A program made the translations under genes and the position numbers. 64,000 nt of DNA. Source: Apodemus sylvaticus (lineage: Eukaryota > Chordata > Mammalia > Rodentia > Muridae). The notes under the pieces were generated by a model that was given only the letters and a program-made list of their open reading frames with translations, searched no databases and was not told the DNA's origin. The stretch lies in the NCBI RefSeq assembly GCF_947179515.1, contig NC_067473.1:124855909-124919908 (forward strand). Reading direction: 5' to 3'. Shown in pieces: positions 1-10,037 of this stretch; position 1 is the stretch's first letter, and every line of letters starts with the position of its first letter.

Positions 1-82
1 TGGGAGGGAGGGAGGGAGGGAGAGAGGCAGGCAGACAGGCAGACAGACAGGCAGGAAACTGGCAGGAAGGCAGGCAGGCAGA
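1..82. repeat. GGGA/GGCA-type simple repeat
   Basis: Imperfect tetranucleotide tract: GGGA units grade into GGCA and GACA units, all purine-rich on the plus strand. It runs off the left edge, so its full length is unknown. Confidence 0.9.
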
Positions 83-97
83 AAGTGGGGAACCCAT

Positions 98-292
98 CAT
101 GATATTTATTTATGTGTACATACATCTGGGTAAATGTCTGCACATGCATATGGGTGTCCATAGAGCCAGAAGAAGGAATCAGACACCCTGAAGCTGGAAT
201 TACAGATTGTTGTGAACTGTGCGACATGGGTGCTGGGAACTGAACTCAAATCTTCTGTAAGCACTCCTAACTAGTGAGCCATTGCTCCAGCC
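98..292 (-). mobile_element. B3-type SINE (B2 family)
   Basis: Reverse-oriented copy. The left end has the ATTTATTTATG tail remnant, then 'agccagaagaaggaatcaga', 'tggaattacagattgttgtg' and 'gtgctgggaactgaactcaa'. It ends in 'gagccattgctccagcc', the complement of the tRNA-derived B2/B3 head. Substitutions and the lost Pol III box spacing mark it as an old, inactive copy. Confidence 0.85.
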
Positions 293-369
293 TCCATCTT
301 GGTATTTTAAAAAATCAAAGAAAGTAATGAGTAGGACTGACTGACAGTTTGTGTATTCCCTTAAAATTC

Positions 370-510
370 TTGATTATAAACAATGTGATTTTTTAAATGG
401 ATAAAGAATTTATACACACAGTTCATCAAACAAGATATACAGGTGGCAAATAAGCACATGTAGACATGTTTAGCATCTATAATTGTCTGAAAAACAGGAC
501 AGCTTACTAC
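370..510 (+). mobile_element. L1M LINE fragment (ORF2 3' region)
   Basis: The stretch reading like 'gatatacaggtggcaaata' then 'agcacatgtagacatg' follows the L1 ORF2 segment that encodes the region upstream of the final C-terminal domain. It is heavily decayed with no open frame. It is probably the upstream part of the same L1M whose 3' end begins near 1255, with unrelated sequence and a B1 between. Confidence 0.5.
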
Positions 511-1019
511 CACAGTACTAGAAAAACTAAGAAAAAGAACTATCAGATGCCTCAAATGTAAAGATAGTCTCTGCCAGGAGAAACAGCCTGCATTCATCCC
601 CAGAGCCCACAGAGTGCACAGAGAGAACCTAAGCCTTCACACTGTCCTCTGTCCTCCACTGTGTAGTATTTCTTTGTGTGTGTACACACACACAAAGAAA
701 CACATATACAATGCATAGAATAAACATTATAACTCATACACATACACACACACATCATAAACATTTTTAAAAAGACTAAGAAAATATTTGATGATATAGC
801 TTGAGATTCTTTTATTTGAAATATCTGAGACAAGACTGTTTCAGTGTTCCCCAGTCCTTTAGTATCTGTACAGCCTTTACCCAGTGCATTTTTCTCATCT
901 GAAACACCACACTCAGAAAGGCAATGCAATTACGACAGTTTTTAAGTATGGACCGGAGAGAGTTCAGCCCTGGGATTACTGAGGAGGAGGTTCGACCAGC
1001 ACAAGTTCTAGAGAACAAT
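511..1019. other. no gene; CA-rich and unassigned sequence
   Basis: Apart from the hairpin at 669-700 and scattered CA dinucleotides at 670-755, I see no gene or recognisable transposon. Open frames crossing it on both strands have no family signature. Confidence 0.6.
669..700. repeat. TG/CA inverted repeat (hairpin-forming)
   Basis: TTTCTTT followed by (GT)4 meets (AC)5 followed by AAAGAAA. The arms are reverse complements except for one extra AC unit on the right. It sits beside a CA-rich stretch reaching about 755. Confidence 0.8.
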
Positions 1020-1133
1020 GGTGCATGGCCTAACAGCAGCACTAAGGAGGCAGAGGCAGGCGGATTTCTAGGAGTTCCAGACCACCCAGAGCTACACAGT
1101 GAGATCCTGACTCAAAATATCATCAGAAACAAC
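1020..1133 (+). mobile_element. B1 SINE, diverged
   Basis: Shows 'ggaggcagaggcaggcggat', then a decayed 'ccagagctacacagtgagat' and 'cctgactcaaaat'. This is the 7SL-derived B1 order with the expected A-rich end. The first 30 bases are badly decayed, so the 5' boundary is approximate. Confidence 0.8.
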
Positions 1134-1254
1134 ACACCCAAGTGCAGGGAAGACACAAAGCAACTGAGAGCCTTGCATTGCCTACCATAGTGAGGATGCA
1201 TCACATCCAGCCACTGTCGAGGCGGGTAAGTCCCTCACAGAATGAACCACGGAC

Positions 1255-1830
1255 TCACCCTGTGACCCTGAGACCTCAGTCCTCTGAATTTACCCAAAGG
1301 GAAAACCTAATTTGACAAAATCCTTGAGTACTCATGTGGTTCTTTGCCCAGGAACTCTAAGTCTATTCTCTTGCTTCCTGTGGGAGCCTCCTAAATGACA
1401 TTATTCATAATTCCCAAGTAAAAGCAATTCAATAGTCCTTCAAGAGGTAAACAGATTAAGTGTGCGGTGGTACATTCACAAAATGGAACAATACATAACA
1501 ATACAAAGGAACTAACAATGCAAGCAACAACAGGGTGAGACAACTCCATATATTATGCAAAAATCTGAATTCAAAAGCTGAATTCTGAATGATTTCTTTT
1601 ATATGGCATTGGAGATAAGTAAAAAGCTATTGGCTAATACAAAATAAATATGTATGCCTGGGGCAGGAAGGAGACCAACTACAAAGGGATGGGAATTCTT
1701 AGGGAGACCTCAATGTTCTCCTCGAATGACTGACAGGTCCAAGATTGTACGAGACTGCCAAAACTCAGCACAACATCCCTGATTGTAAGTGAATTAAATT
1801 CACTTCAAAAAATTAAAGTTTTTTTTTTAA
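1255..1830 (+). mobile_element. L1M LINE 3' end
   Basis: Follows the ancestral mammalian L1 3' end in order: the ORF2 tail ('gacattattcataattccc', 'caatagtccttcaagaggta', a decayed 'tacattcacaaaatggaaca'), then the 3' UTR ('gcctggggcaggaaggagac', 'gactacca'-like, a 'tgtacgag' step and 'gtgaattaaattcacttcaa'). It ends in T/A-rich sequence. No coding frame survives. Confidence 0.8.
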
Positions 1831-1888
1831 TCAAAGTTTTTAACAAACAAACACTCTAAAATTTCTCAGAAGCAGGTGCACAATCTCA

Positions 1889-1924
<36 letters not shown>
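1889..1924. repeat. (CA)n microsatellite
   Basis: About 17 uninterrupted CA units, likely polymorphic between strains. Confidence 0.95.
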
Positions 1925-1925
<1 letters not shown>

Positions 1926-1930
1926 CACTT

Positions 1931-3510
1931 AAAATTCACCTACATAAAGCCATCTCAAACTAACATAAGTTTTCTTAATGACAAAATGTTAGACTATACA
2001 TATTTTCAAACTGGCAAGAACCATAACAGACTCTTTTTTTTTTTAACACCCTCTTTCTGGTTGGCAAGCACAACAGTTCACTCCAACACCTTCATTCTGG
2101 ATTCTGGAAAATGCAAACACAACATAGGAGGCGTCTGGAGTAAGAGACACAGGTTTTCCATACAGCTTGGAAGTCACAAAAGCTGCCTTGGAGAAAGTGT
2201 CTTCATATAAAGGAAACCGCAACCTCCCACAGTCAGGGTTTACTGACCATGAATAAAGTCAAAACTCCAGTATAATCTAACTATGTCTACTGCCTTGGAG
2301 TCCCATCCCTAGCCCACTGATGGGAGATTCTCTGCTCTAAGGTCAGGGATCTTTGAGATCACCACACATGCCAAATGAGATGCCACTGTGCTCAGCACCC
2401 TGCTACTCATGGTGTCTGCAGATGATAAACCGTGCCCACCCCAGGTCTTTACATCACACTTAACACAAGGAAACTCATGAGAAACAATTAGCTTCTACAG
2501 CGCTTGTTAAAACCTGCTCTCTTTCAGGGAGGGGTGAGGAATGCATCTAGAATCCTCTTCTCCAGAAGCATGTGGGTCTTGCTGGGCTCCAGAGCTAGTC
2601 TCTTCCTTCCTGAACAGCCCCAGAGCTCTGGCTCATCTGCCTACCAAAGGCTCACTGAAAACCCCTATTACAAGCAATTCAAAGCATGAAATGAAAATTG
2701 ATGCTTTCAGCTCCTGTAATGATGAAAATGGGAAACTGCCAGAAACTCCATGTTCCTTAATTTTCCATGTCACATTTCAAGAATGCAGATAGCAGCATGT
2801 CATATGAGATAAGAGAATGGACTAAGGGTGAAACATTCTTCCCTAATTTTGACCCCATTAAAGCGGAGCATCTGCAATAAAAGCAAGTCTGGTAACAAGA
2901 AGGGGAAAATACAATCTTCTAAATCAGAACCAGCCAGGGCCAAGAGGATGTGAAATCTGCTCCAAGAATGGAAAGTGAACATTAAAACAATGTGTCTTAC
3001 GTCCTTCAGAGGGATCAGATCATGCCTGTGAGATGGGCAGCCCACAGCCTATCTCTGAGAATGATGGGATTGGACTAAAATACTTCCAATACTTCTATAA
3101 TATTATGGCTTATAGTCTGAGGAACCAAGAAAGGGTAAGAGCAATGCATTTGATTGCCTGGGATAATATATACTGTGTTAAGTTTCTGTTGAACAAATCA
3201 AAGAAAGATTTTTGAAGAAAAATGTTTGTCTTCCTCCACTCAAGTGTCACATTTTGTAACTAGAAGATGAAGATTTGTACATCGAATTGATTGCATGATT
3301 GACCCTAGAATCACATCAAAATGTATGAGACACTGTGCTAATTAACCTTAGACTAATATTCTAGGCCAAGAAATAAGTATTTGTTTGAAAAGACAACCAA
3401 CCATCTAGCCATTAAGGAAGCTTCCCATGATTCTACATGAAGAGTTTTGTGTAGGCCTGGACCAGATTACATAATATATCATATTAAAGTTTAGGTATGA
3501 AAGTTACCCA
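1931..3510. other. no gene seen; single-copy sequence
   Basis: No SINE or LTR is recognised here. Around 2330-2410 there is weak resemblance to an L2 3' end ('aaggtcagggatctttgaga'), not enough to call. The short open frames at 2504-2792 and 2800-3045 look like chance: different frames, no motifs and no splice context. Confidence 0.5.
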
Positions 3511-3518
3511 AAGGTCCG

Positions 3519-3908
3519 TGTGCTGAATGTTTCATGTGCAATACAATGTTCAGAGGGAGATCTTTGGGTTGTCTAAATGCTGAGTGCCCTAATAAATCAA
3601 TGGATTACTGTGACATTATTGGGACAAGAGGGAAACAAGGAGGTAGAACCTAGTTAAAGTAGGTCACCGGGGGAAGATCTAGTTCACCCCAACCCCTTCT
3701 TTTCTGTTTCCTGGCTGGCACTAGGGAAGCTGCTTTCACCCATCATGCCCTTATGTCCGTATGTCCATATGTCCTTCCACCTGCTGTTCCGATTCACCAC
3801 TTCTAGCCAGTTGGTGATCATGGACTGGAACCTCTGAACTCATGAGAAAAAAAAAAATCGCTGCTATTGGTTTTACCTATTTTTCCACAGCAATGAAAAA
3901 CTAACAAA
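3519..3908 (+). mobile_element. MaLR-type solo LTR (ERVL-MaLR), family unresolved
   Basis: Layout matches rodent/primate MaLR LTRs: 'aggaggtagaacctagttaa' and a 'gtaggtcaccgggg' step, a CT-rich 'tttcctggctggca' block, 'catggactggaacctctgaa' and a terminal 'acagcaatgaaaaactaaca'. The polyadenylation region is replaced by an A tract. No internal retroviral sequence follows, so it is a solo LTR. Confidence 0.6.
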
Positions 3909-4039
3909 TGTACCACATACAAGAATGGCTTCCTAAAGCCTGTGAAGCTGAGATTTGAATAACCAAGATTAAAACTGGCAGAGACAGAGCACCTGAGGAG
4001 AGGAAGAAAAACAATGCAGTATTTCCAGGGTGGGCATTA

Positions 4040-4332
4040 CGCACTAACGAGATCTAAACTCCAGCTCTTCAACACCTGCTCCAGTCAGTTCCAGGCTCAA
4101 CACCTCCCATTTGGCTGGGCATCTCCCTTAAATGTCCCTTGTGACTTTTTTATTTCCCTGATCACTCCTTCTAGAACTAATATATGATTTCCAACCCCTC
4201 CTCTCCCTTGTATTTCTCATTCCATTACCCACTAAGTCCTTCAAAGTCTCTCTCCTGAATAACTGGGTTTGGGGCTTTCAGTTTAGCTATAGCTTCCTCA
4301 TAAATGTCCCTGAATTAATTTCAAACTTAGGT
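4040..4332 (+). mobile_element. L2 LINE fragment (5' piece of a split copy)
   Basis: Pyrimidine-rich sequence resembles the L2 3' coding region ('atttggctgggcatctccct', 'accactaagtccttcaaag'). It continues on the far side of the hAT element at 4336-4617, so both pieces are probably one original L2. Confidence 0.5.
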
Positions 4333-4335
4333 TAA

Positions 4336-4617
4336 GGGTTAGCAAAACTTTCTTTTTTTAAAAAAAAAGTCAAGGGGCAACAAATGTTCTTCAAGTAAAT
4401 AGTTGAGGCTGGGGACTACATTCCCTACTACAGGCACACTACCCTATAGGTACAGCATAGAAGTGTGAGGAAGGGAAAAAAACCATCATATCCCAAATGA
4501 AAGACTATGTAAAAACAAACAAGCAAGCAAGCAAACAAACAAACAAACAAAAAGCTTCATTTGTGCAAAGAAGCAACCAATGGGTTGGTTGTGTTTGGCC
4601 CAAGGATCAGTTAGATG
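4336..4617 (+). mobile_element. hAT-Charlie-type non-autonomous DNA transposon, old
   Basis: Opens with 'gggttagcaaaactttct', continues 'ttcaagtaaatagttgaggc', and closes with 'gtgtttggcccaaggatca'. This is the order of the mammalian hAT family whose ends read 'ggtcagcaaactttttctgtaaa' and '...atttggcccgcgggcc' in consensus. No transposase is encoded. It lies inside L2 sequence and holds a CAAA microsatellite. Confidence 0.55.
4514..4555. repeat. (CAAA)n / (CAAG)n simple repeat
   Basis: Tetranucleotide run of CAAA with three CAAG variants, inside the decayed hAT element. Confidence 0.9.
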
Positions 4618-4649
4618 GCCTCTACCTTAGGCACTCATTTTTTAAAAAA

Positions 4650-5030
4650 TGCAAGCACGTGATTCCTTCTGCTTAAATTCCTCCAAGATTCCCACCATCC
4701 TCAAGGGAAGCTCTAAGACTGCTATCCCAGTACGACATAGGTGTGTCTCTAAGTCCCCTGTGACTGTCCCACACAGCTCCTATAAACTGCACATCCACCG
4801 TGAGTGACTGTGCAAACTCCAGCAGCTAGTCAACGTGTGCATGTCACTCAGCCTTCCCTCTGGAGTCTCACTCAAAGTGTCTCTGCCATTCAAAGCCACC
4901 AGCAGAGCTTCCTGTGCCACAAAACCATCCTTGACCTGAAATCCAGCCAAGTCAACTGGACTCACTGTCCCCCCAAACACTGTTATATAGCTCATGGGAC
5001 ACCATGCTATCTCCCATAGATGCACTGCCC
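4650..5030 (+). mobile_element. L2 LINE fragment (3' piece of the split copy)
   Basis: 'cttctgcttaaattcctcca' and 'agattcccaccatcctcaag' track the L2 consensus region 'ctgctcaaaaccctccaatggctcccat...'. Further right, 'gcttcctgtgccac' and 'aaaaccatccttgacc' match the later L2 block. The frames crossing it on both strands are not genes. Confidence 0.6.
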
Positions 5031-5593
5031 ACCATCAATGCCACTGAATCCTGAGAGAAAAAAATGCCACACATCATGCAACCTTGCCTCCCAGACCCTA
5101 GTCTAACTTAGCATTTGTTTCATTAACTAGGGAAGAAGAAGACACTCCTCAACCACCAACCTTGTATAACTTTTAAAGAAATCTGAATTCACTGGGCACT
5201 CTACCTGGGCTGTACCAACTATTTTTTAATTTAACACTCGCTACTAAAACTTGTCCACATGTTGGAAGGCACTGTTCCTTCTGAGGATGATATAATGGCA
5301 TAATTTAAAATTTCCCCTTTTACAGGAGATGTACTTTAAAACTGCTACTTGGCTGCCTCCCCATTAGTCTTTAATTAGCCGCTTGAACAATGCTGAGTAT
5401 GTTACATCCTCCTGCAGAAAGCTAAGTCCTCAGGCAATTACTTTGTCCTGCTAAACATGGCCTGTGCTACCACTGTGCCCATGGTAGGCAAACTTTCACA
5501 GAGGGGAGCAAATTCATCTGCCAGGACCTGAACAGAATTTCTGAGACCAGAGGCCATGAGAGGTCTGAGTACAGACTACATTTATTATATCAA
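5031..5593. other. no gene; single-copy block, possible conserved element at 5355-5470
   Basis: No repeat recognised. Positions 5355-5470 hold 'cattagtctttaattagc', 'ttgaacaatgctgag' and 'caggcaattactttg', close-set homeodomain-like (TAATTA/CAATTA) and SOX-like (AACAATG) words. This is the look of a conserved non-coding element, but conservation cannot be tested here. Confidence 0.35.
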
Positions 5594-5607
5594 CCTGTGC
5601 AACTTTT
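5594..5607 (+). repeat. left target-site duplication of the paired-B1 structure
   Basis: The 14-mer cctgtgcaactttt recurs at 6009-6022. The two copies enclose both B1 elements and the 55-bp spacer between them. Confidence 0.8.
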
Positions 5608-5780
5608 TGTTTTGTTTTGTTTTGTTTGGATTTGTTTTTTTCGAGACAGGGTTTCTCTGTATAGCCCTGGCTGTCCTGGCACTCACTCTGTAGACTAGGC
5701 GGGCCTCGAACTTAGAAATCTGCCTGCCTCTGCCTCCCTGAGTGCTGGGATTTCAGGCGTGTGCCACCACTGCTCGACCA
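5608..5780 (-). mobile_element. B1 SINE, reverse (first of pair)
   Basis: TTTTG-rich tail complement at the left, then 'gagacagggtttctctgtat', 'ccctggctgtcctggcactc', 'gcctgcctctgcctccctga', and the head complement 'caggcgtgtgccaccactg'. Nearly full length (about 140 bp of body). Confidence 0.95.
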
Positions 5781-5836
5781 ATAAGTTTGTTTTTTTTTTT
5801 AAGAGGCAATATGTCATGTAGACCAGGCCAGAACTT

Positions 5837-6008
5837 TTTTTTTTTTTTTTTTTTTTGCGTTTTTGGTTTTTTTGAGACAGGTTTTTCTCTGGTAGCCCTG
5901 GCTGTTCTGGAACTCATCTTGTAAACCAGGCTGGCCTCAAACTCAGAAATCCGCCTGCCTCTGCCTCCCAAGTGCTGGGATTAAAGGCGTGTGCCACCAC
6001 CAACCGGC
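5837..6008 (-). mobile_element. B1 SINE, reverse (second of pair)
   Basis: A 19-T tract, then 'gagacaggtttttctctggt', 'ggctgttctggaactcatct', 'ccgcctgcctctgcctccca' and the head complement ending 'gtgccaccaccaaccgg'. Younger looking than the first copy. Its right edge abuts the 14-bp duplication at 6009-6022. Confidence 0.95.
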
Positions 6009-6022
6009 CCTGTGCAACTTTT
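6009..6022 (+). repeat. right target-site duplication of the paired-B1 structure
   Basis: Exact 14-base match to 5594-5607. Confidence 0.8.
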
Positions 6023-6147
6023 AAAGATTGATTATACTCAACTTGAAGCATGCTGAATTAAAATGAAAACTTTTGCACACTGACAAGAACATGTATTGTG
6101 AAATTCCTTTGAAGGGGTATTTCTAATCCTAAAAACGTGCGTTCTCT

Positions 6148-6375
6148 AAGGCTAGAGAAATGGCTCATTTAGAAAGTGTTCAATCTGTATGCAAGAAGAC
6201 CTCAGTTGTATCTACAGAACCCACATAAAAATGCTGGGCACAGCGGTACATGCTTGCAATCTTAGTGCTGGGCAGGTAGAGACAGGGGGGGGGGGCCACT
6301 GGAGCCACCTGGCCAGTTGGTCTAGCCTGATGGCTAAGTTTCAGGGCCCTGAAGCACTCTGTTGTCTCCTAGGAG
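6148..6375 (+). mobile_element. B4A-type SINE (ID-like head fused to B1-like body)
   Basis: Starts 'ggctagagaaatggctcatt' (tRNA-derived head), passes 'agaacccacataaaaatgct', then the 7SL-like part 'gggcacagcggtacatgctt'. It ends with the B4A-specific block 'cacctggccagttggtctag' and 'cctgatggctaagtttcagg'. A G10 tract replaces part of the middle. Confidence 0.75.
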
Positions 6376-6659
6376 GTTGTTGAGGTCTGGTCTGCTGCTA
6401 TGAACTGCACTGCTCAACCCTGGCTCCCAAGATCTAGAGATCCACAGGGACTAGGAAATCCTCACTTACACCAAGTGATGCTATGTAACCTTGCTCCTTA
6501 ATTTAAAACTATTGGTTAAATAAAGATGCTGACAGCCTGTATCTGGGCTGAAGAGAAGTGGGTGGGTTTCAGTTGCCAGGCTTGGGTCTGAGGCAGAGCC
6601 CAGAAGGAGCAAGACAAGAGAGCAAGAAGGAAGAAAATGCCATAGGGCAGGTAGATCTT

Positions 6660-6671
6660 AAGAGCAAGGCC
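6660..6671 (+). repeat. left target-site duplication of B2
   Basis: aagagcaaggcc, repeated exactly at 6861-6872 on the other side of the SINE. Confidence 0.9.
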
Positions 6672-6860
6672 GGGCTGGAGAAATGGCTCAGTGGTTAAGA
6701 GCACCGACTGCTTTTCCAAAGGTCCTGAGTTCAAATCCCAGCAACCACATGGTGGCTCACAACCATCTGTAATGAGATCTGACTCCCTCTTCTGGAGTGT
6801 CTGAAGACAGCTACAGTGTACTTACATATAATAAATAAATAAATCTAGAAAAAAAAAAAA
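6672..6860 (+). mobile_element. B2 SINE, full-length, relatively young
   Basis: Complete tRNA-derived head 'gggctggagaaatggctcag' with A-box-like and B-box-like ('gagttcaaatccc') Pol III promoter segments. The body is 'caaccacatggtggctcaca' and 'ccctcttctggagtgtctga', and it closes with an AATAAATAAATAAAT polyadenylation run and an A tail. A perfect 12-bp target-site duplication flanks it. B2 RNA is made by Pol III and moved by L1 machinery; whether this copy is transcribed cannot be told. Confidence 0.97.
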
Positions 6861-7193
6861 AAGAGCAAGGCCATGAGGACTGGCCAGCTGCAGTAGGAGT
6901 GGCCCAGGTAGAACATGGCAGGTTATATCATGTTGTAACATGGGGTTACTGACAGGAAAGTGAAAGATAAAATTGCATAAAGGGTTGATATCTGCCCAGC
7001 ACTAGTTCCTTTAAGGCTTTTTATAACTATCAAGGTTTTGTGTCTTTTATTTAGGAAATAAATGATCTAAGGTGGGGAAGAGATTCCCAGATAATGTTCA
7101 CCACAACAGGAGGTAGACAGGATTCCTGAGGTTGACTACTACCTACCACATACACCTTGACAAGCATGCATGAGGACCTATGCAAACATGTAT

Positions 7194-7235
7194 CTGAACA
7201 CACATGAACACACATGAACACACATAACACACATG

Positions 7236-7277
<42 letters not shown>
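7194..7277. repeat. (CACATGAA)n then (CA)n microsatellite
   Basis: Four 8-10 bp ACACATGA units pass into a pure CA run of about 20 units. The cysteine/valine-rich reverse-strand frame here is only this repeat translated. Confidence 0.95.
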
Positions 7278-7282
<5 letters not shown>

Positions 7283-7617
7283 CACCCCTTTCACCCAATG
7301 ATAGAAGATGCCTCAGGAGCTGAAACAGCAGACAGTCACAAATAGGTACAAAGCTGCGGCTCTAACTGTGTCATGTGATTGACCTCACTAATGACAGCCT
7401 AACTCATGGCACAAAGGAGGTTTCCATCAACGTCACACAGCATCTCTGAAAACCTACTTCATGTCTAACAGGACATCTCTCCTTCACTAAGTCCTGGCTG
7501 AGCTCCTGACCTAAACCACAGAATGAGACACTTTCTCAGCTTCCCTCATAAAGTTCAAGCTAAACCAAAAACCCATCAAACCCAAACAACGGCCCTTGAA
7601 AAATAAAAAATCAAATC
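7278..7617. other. no gene seen
   Basis: Unassigned moderate-GC sequence with no repeat signature or long frame. Confidence 0.5.
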
Positions 7618-7770
7618 AGACTGTGGCTGCTTACACCTTTATCCCCAGCGCTACGGATATCCAAAGAAGCATGTGGCTATCCAAGTTTGAGACCTGCTTG
7701 TTCTACACAGCAAGTTCTAAGACAGCCAGGGCTACACTGAGAGACCATGTTGGAAAAATAAATAATAAAA
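7618..7770 (+). mobile_element. B1 SINE, old
   Basis: 'cttacacctttatccccagc', 'caagtttgagacctgcttgt' and 'gacagccagggctacactga' follow B1 order. Tail is 'gaaaaataaataataaaaaa'. Confidence 0.85.
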
Positions 7771-7879
7771 AATAAACTCAGAGTCACTCTTCATCTTCCT
7801 TTTTACTCATCAGATACAGCCCTGCCTTCTGTACACCTCTCCTCTAAGCAGAAGACAGGGACAGCTCCCTCGTCAGGCT

Positions 7880-8405
7880 CCCCCAACTCCCACCCACCCA
7901 ACGCCATTTCCATTCCTCTGTGATGAGACTTCCCAGGTCTGCCATCTAGTCAGCACCCTGCAATGGCTACCATCCATTGTCAGGAGTATGGCTGTGCCCT
8001 AAAATGCCCCACAGTCAGAACTCTCTCCACAGTTCTACCATCTTCTTGACTCCAGCCATTCTCTTGCTATTTCTACTGTAGCATCTGTACTGGACTGTCC
8101 ATCACTCATACGTGGTCCTTTCCCTCACTCCTTCACGGTATATGTTTCCTTCCCTATGGGGTCTAAGCCGACACCTTTAAGACAACATACCCAGTCCCCA
8201 CGTTCCAGGACATATTCTCCTCCCCCATACTCCCACTGCATTTGCACTGCATTCCAAATAACTGACAACTGCCCAACTCCCCTGACTGTAATACACAGGA
8301 AGATCCCCAGGCTGGATCTTCATCCATGTGGATGATCATAAATCTCAAGCACTCCAATGGTTCTCAGCACAGAGAAGTTGCAAAATCGGTATTTGCTGAA
8401 TGTTT
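7880..8405 (+). mobile_element. L2 LINE 3' end
   Basis: Begins like the L2 block 'ccctgcaatggctaccatcc', continues 'cttgactccagccattctct', and ends in the L2 terminal pattern 'ttctcagcacagagaagttg' then 'ggtatttgctgaatgttt' (consensus 'cataataaatatttgttgaatga'). Strongly decayed, no coding frame. Confidence 0.65.
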
Positions 8406-9993
8406 AAACCTACCTTGTGAGTTAGCTCAAGCATGAAGCAGCCTGAAAACACAGATGATGACTGGAAAGCAGGAAGTTGGCAAACATGCGACATGTACAG
8501 TTAGCCGGATATGGTTAACGATAACACTAGGAACTCGTGGCTAGGCTAGTTACTATTTATCAATATGGGATAGAAGAAGACCCTAAAGTCTTAGCATCAA
8601 ATGAAAATTAAACACATTATACTACTCTGTCCCACACTTCAGGACATGGGGTATTTGCTATCAAATTTTACTTATTGTCTTAAGATGTCAATTCTAAGTA
8701 GAATAAAGTGGCACTGACTAAATTCTTCTGCCTATGCATATATTAATGTGGAAATTGAGAGCACACACATACATACTTAGTGCTTTTGAAGTATGAGACT
8801 GAAATCAACTGGGAATTATATATTACATTTATCTTCGATATTGATCTTATTTGTAAATAATCAAGCCTTTGATATGTTTTAGGAATAAACTTCCTAAATT
8901 TCTCTTCCATACAGAAAATATTTTCAATAATCATTTCTACCTTACCTTCTTTTCCCTGCCTTGTCTGGATTAAATCAGAAGCAAAGGAAGACCTAGTCTT
9001 CTTTGCTATACCACAATCTTCAATATTTATAGGCACAGGGTAGGCACACACGTATGCTATTTCCAGGGGAGTATCACCACTAGATAGGAATGTCAATAAT
9101 GATGGAAAGGTCCACAAAGCCATAAAGAGAAGTAGCAAAGGTTTACATCAACCCAGGTGCTAAGCATCATTAAAGAGAGCTAAATTTTTGCAGACTAGCC
9201 TCTCTTTCAGGGCCCTATCTATACTCAGTATTTCTAAAGCAACACTCTTTGGCATTGTTCCACAATTAATTAGAAAATTATGGCACTGACTCCTTTTAAG
9301 CAAGTTATTTCATATAACTGTTGTCAAATTTGTAGATTCACATGGATCTAATCTTTACTATGGAAGAGAAATACACCCCATACAATAATTTAGCATTACC
9401 TTGAATATCAAACTCTGAGCAGAAAGCTAAGTGACTTTTGTTTTTTATTTCCGATAAATATGGGATCAACTATCTAGCTTGCAGAAAGAACATGCATCTT
9501 TAAATACAAGTGTCCACCTTTCTCTATTTTTGAAGTGATTTTTCAAGTATTGGCAAAAGCAACAGCACTCTAGGACTCAGATCAAACTTCAAAGTGGCTG
9601 CCCAGGGTTCCTGGTATATCCATTTGCTCACAAGTTTACTCAAGGCTTGGCACTTAGAACTAAGATCCAGAAAGGAAAATAGCAAAACCTCCACATAGAA
9701 AGAACCACAAAGAATAGAAGTTCATCCACGAGGACTCTTTCTCTTTCCCATTCACATCAGGTAACCATGAACTCTGAAGAGGTTTGAGTCTAATTGGTCA
9801 TTTTCAAACCTGGGTCTCTTTTTACTTTCAGGTTTGGATCCTTTCAAACATCATATTAAATGTCAAACAACATTTTCCCATTGGTTTTATGCCCTAATCT
9901 AATAGTCTGCTGAAACTTTAAAGATGCCAATTTCCTTATGGAAAACAAGAATCAAAATAAGTAACCAGAGCCCAAGACCTGTATAAGGAGAAT
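8406..9993. other. no gene; 1.6 kb single-copy AT-rich sequence
   Basis: No transposon recognised. A 131-codon reverse-strand frame at 8743-9138 has no motif, no splice or promoter context and AT-driven composition. I treat it as chance. Confidence 0.5.
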
Positions 9994-10037
9994 AAACCAA
10001 ACCAAACCAAACCAAACCAAACCAAACCAAACCAAAC
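9994..10037. repeat. (AAACC)n pentanucleotide microsatellite
   Basis: About nine perfect AAACC units, a less common mouse repeat class than the dinucleotides around it. Confidence 0.95.

Larger units (their letters stand above)
6385..7090 (+). mobile_element. LTR-like / medium reiterated rodent element, interrupted by B2
   Basis: Typical words: 'actattggttaaataaagat' (with an AATAAA), 'gaagtgggtgggtttcagtt', and after the B2 'ggcccaggtagaacatggca', 'aggctttttataactatcaa' and 'gtgtcttttatttaggaa'. It resembles a mouse medium-reiterated (RMER-class) repeat. The subfamily is a guess and the ends are approximate. It encodes no protein. Confidence 0.5.

Noticed and set aside
4501..4560. Possible CRISPR-like array of short repeats
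   Set aside because: A CAAA tetranucleotide microsatellite with no spacers, in a mammalian genome.
8743..9138. 131-codon reverse-strand open frame
   Set aside because: No domain, no promoter or splice context and AT-rich composition. Length is within chance for 64 kb in six frames.
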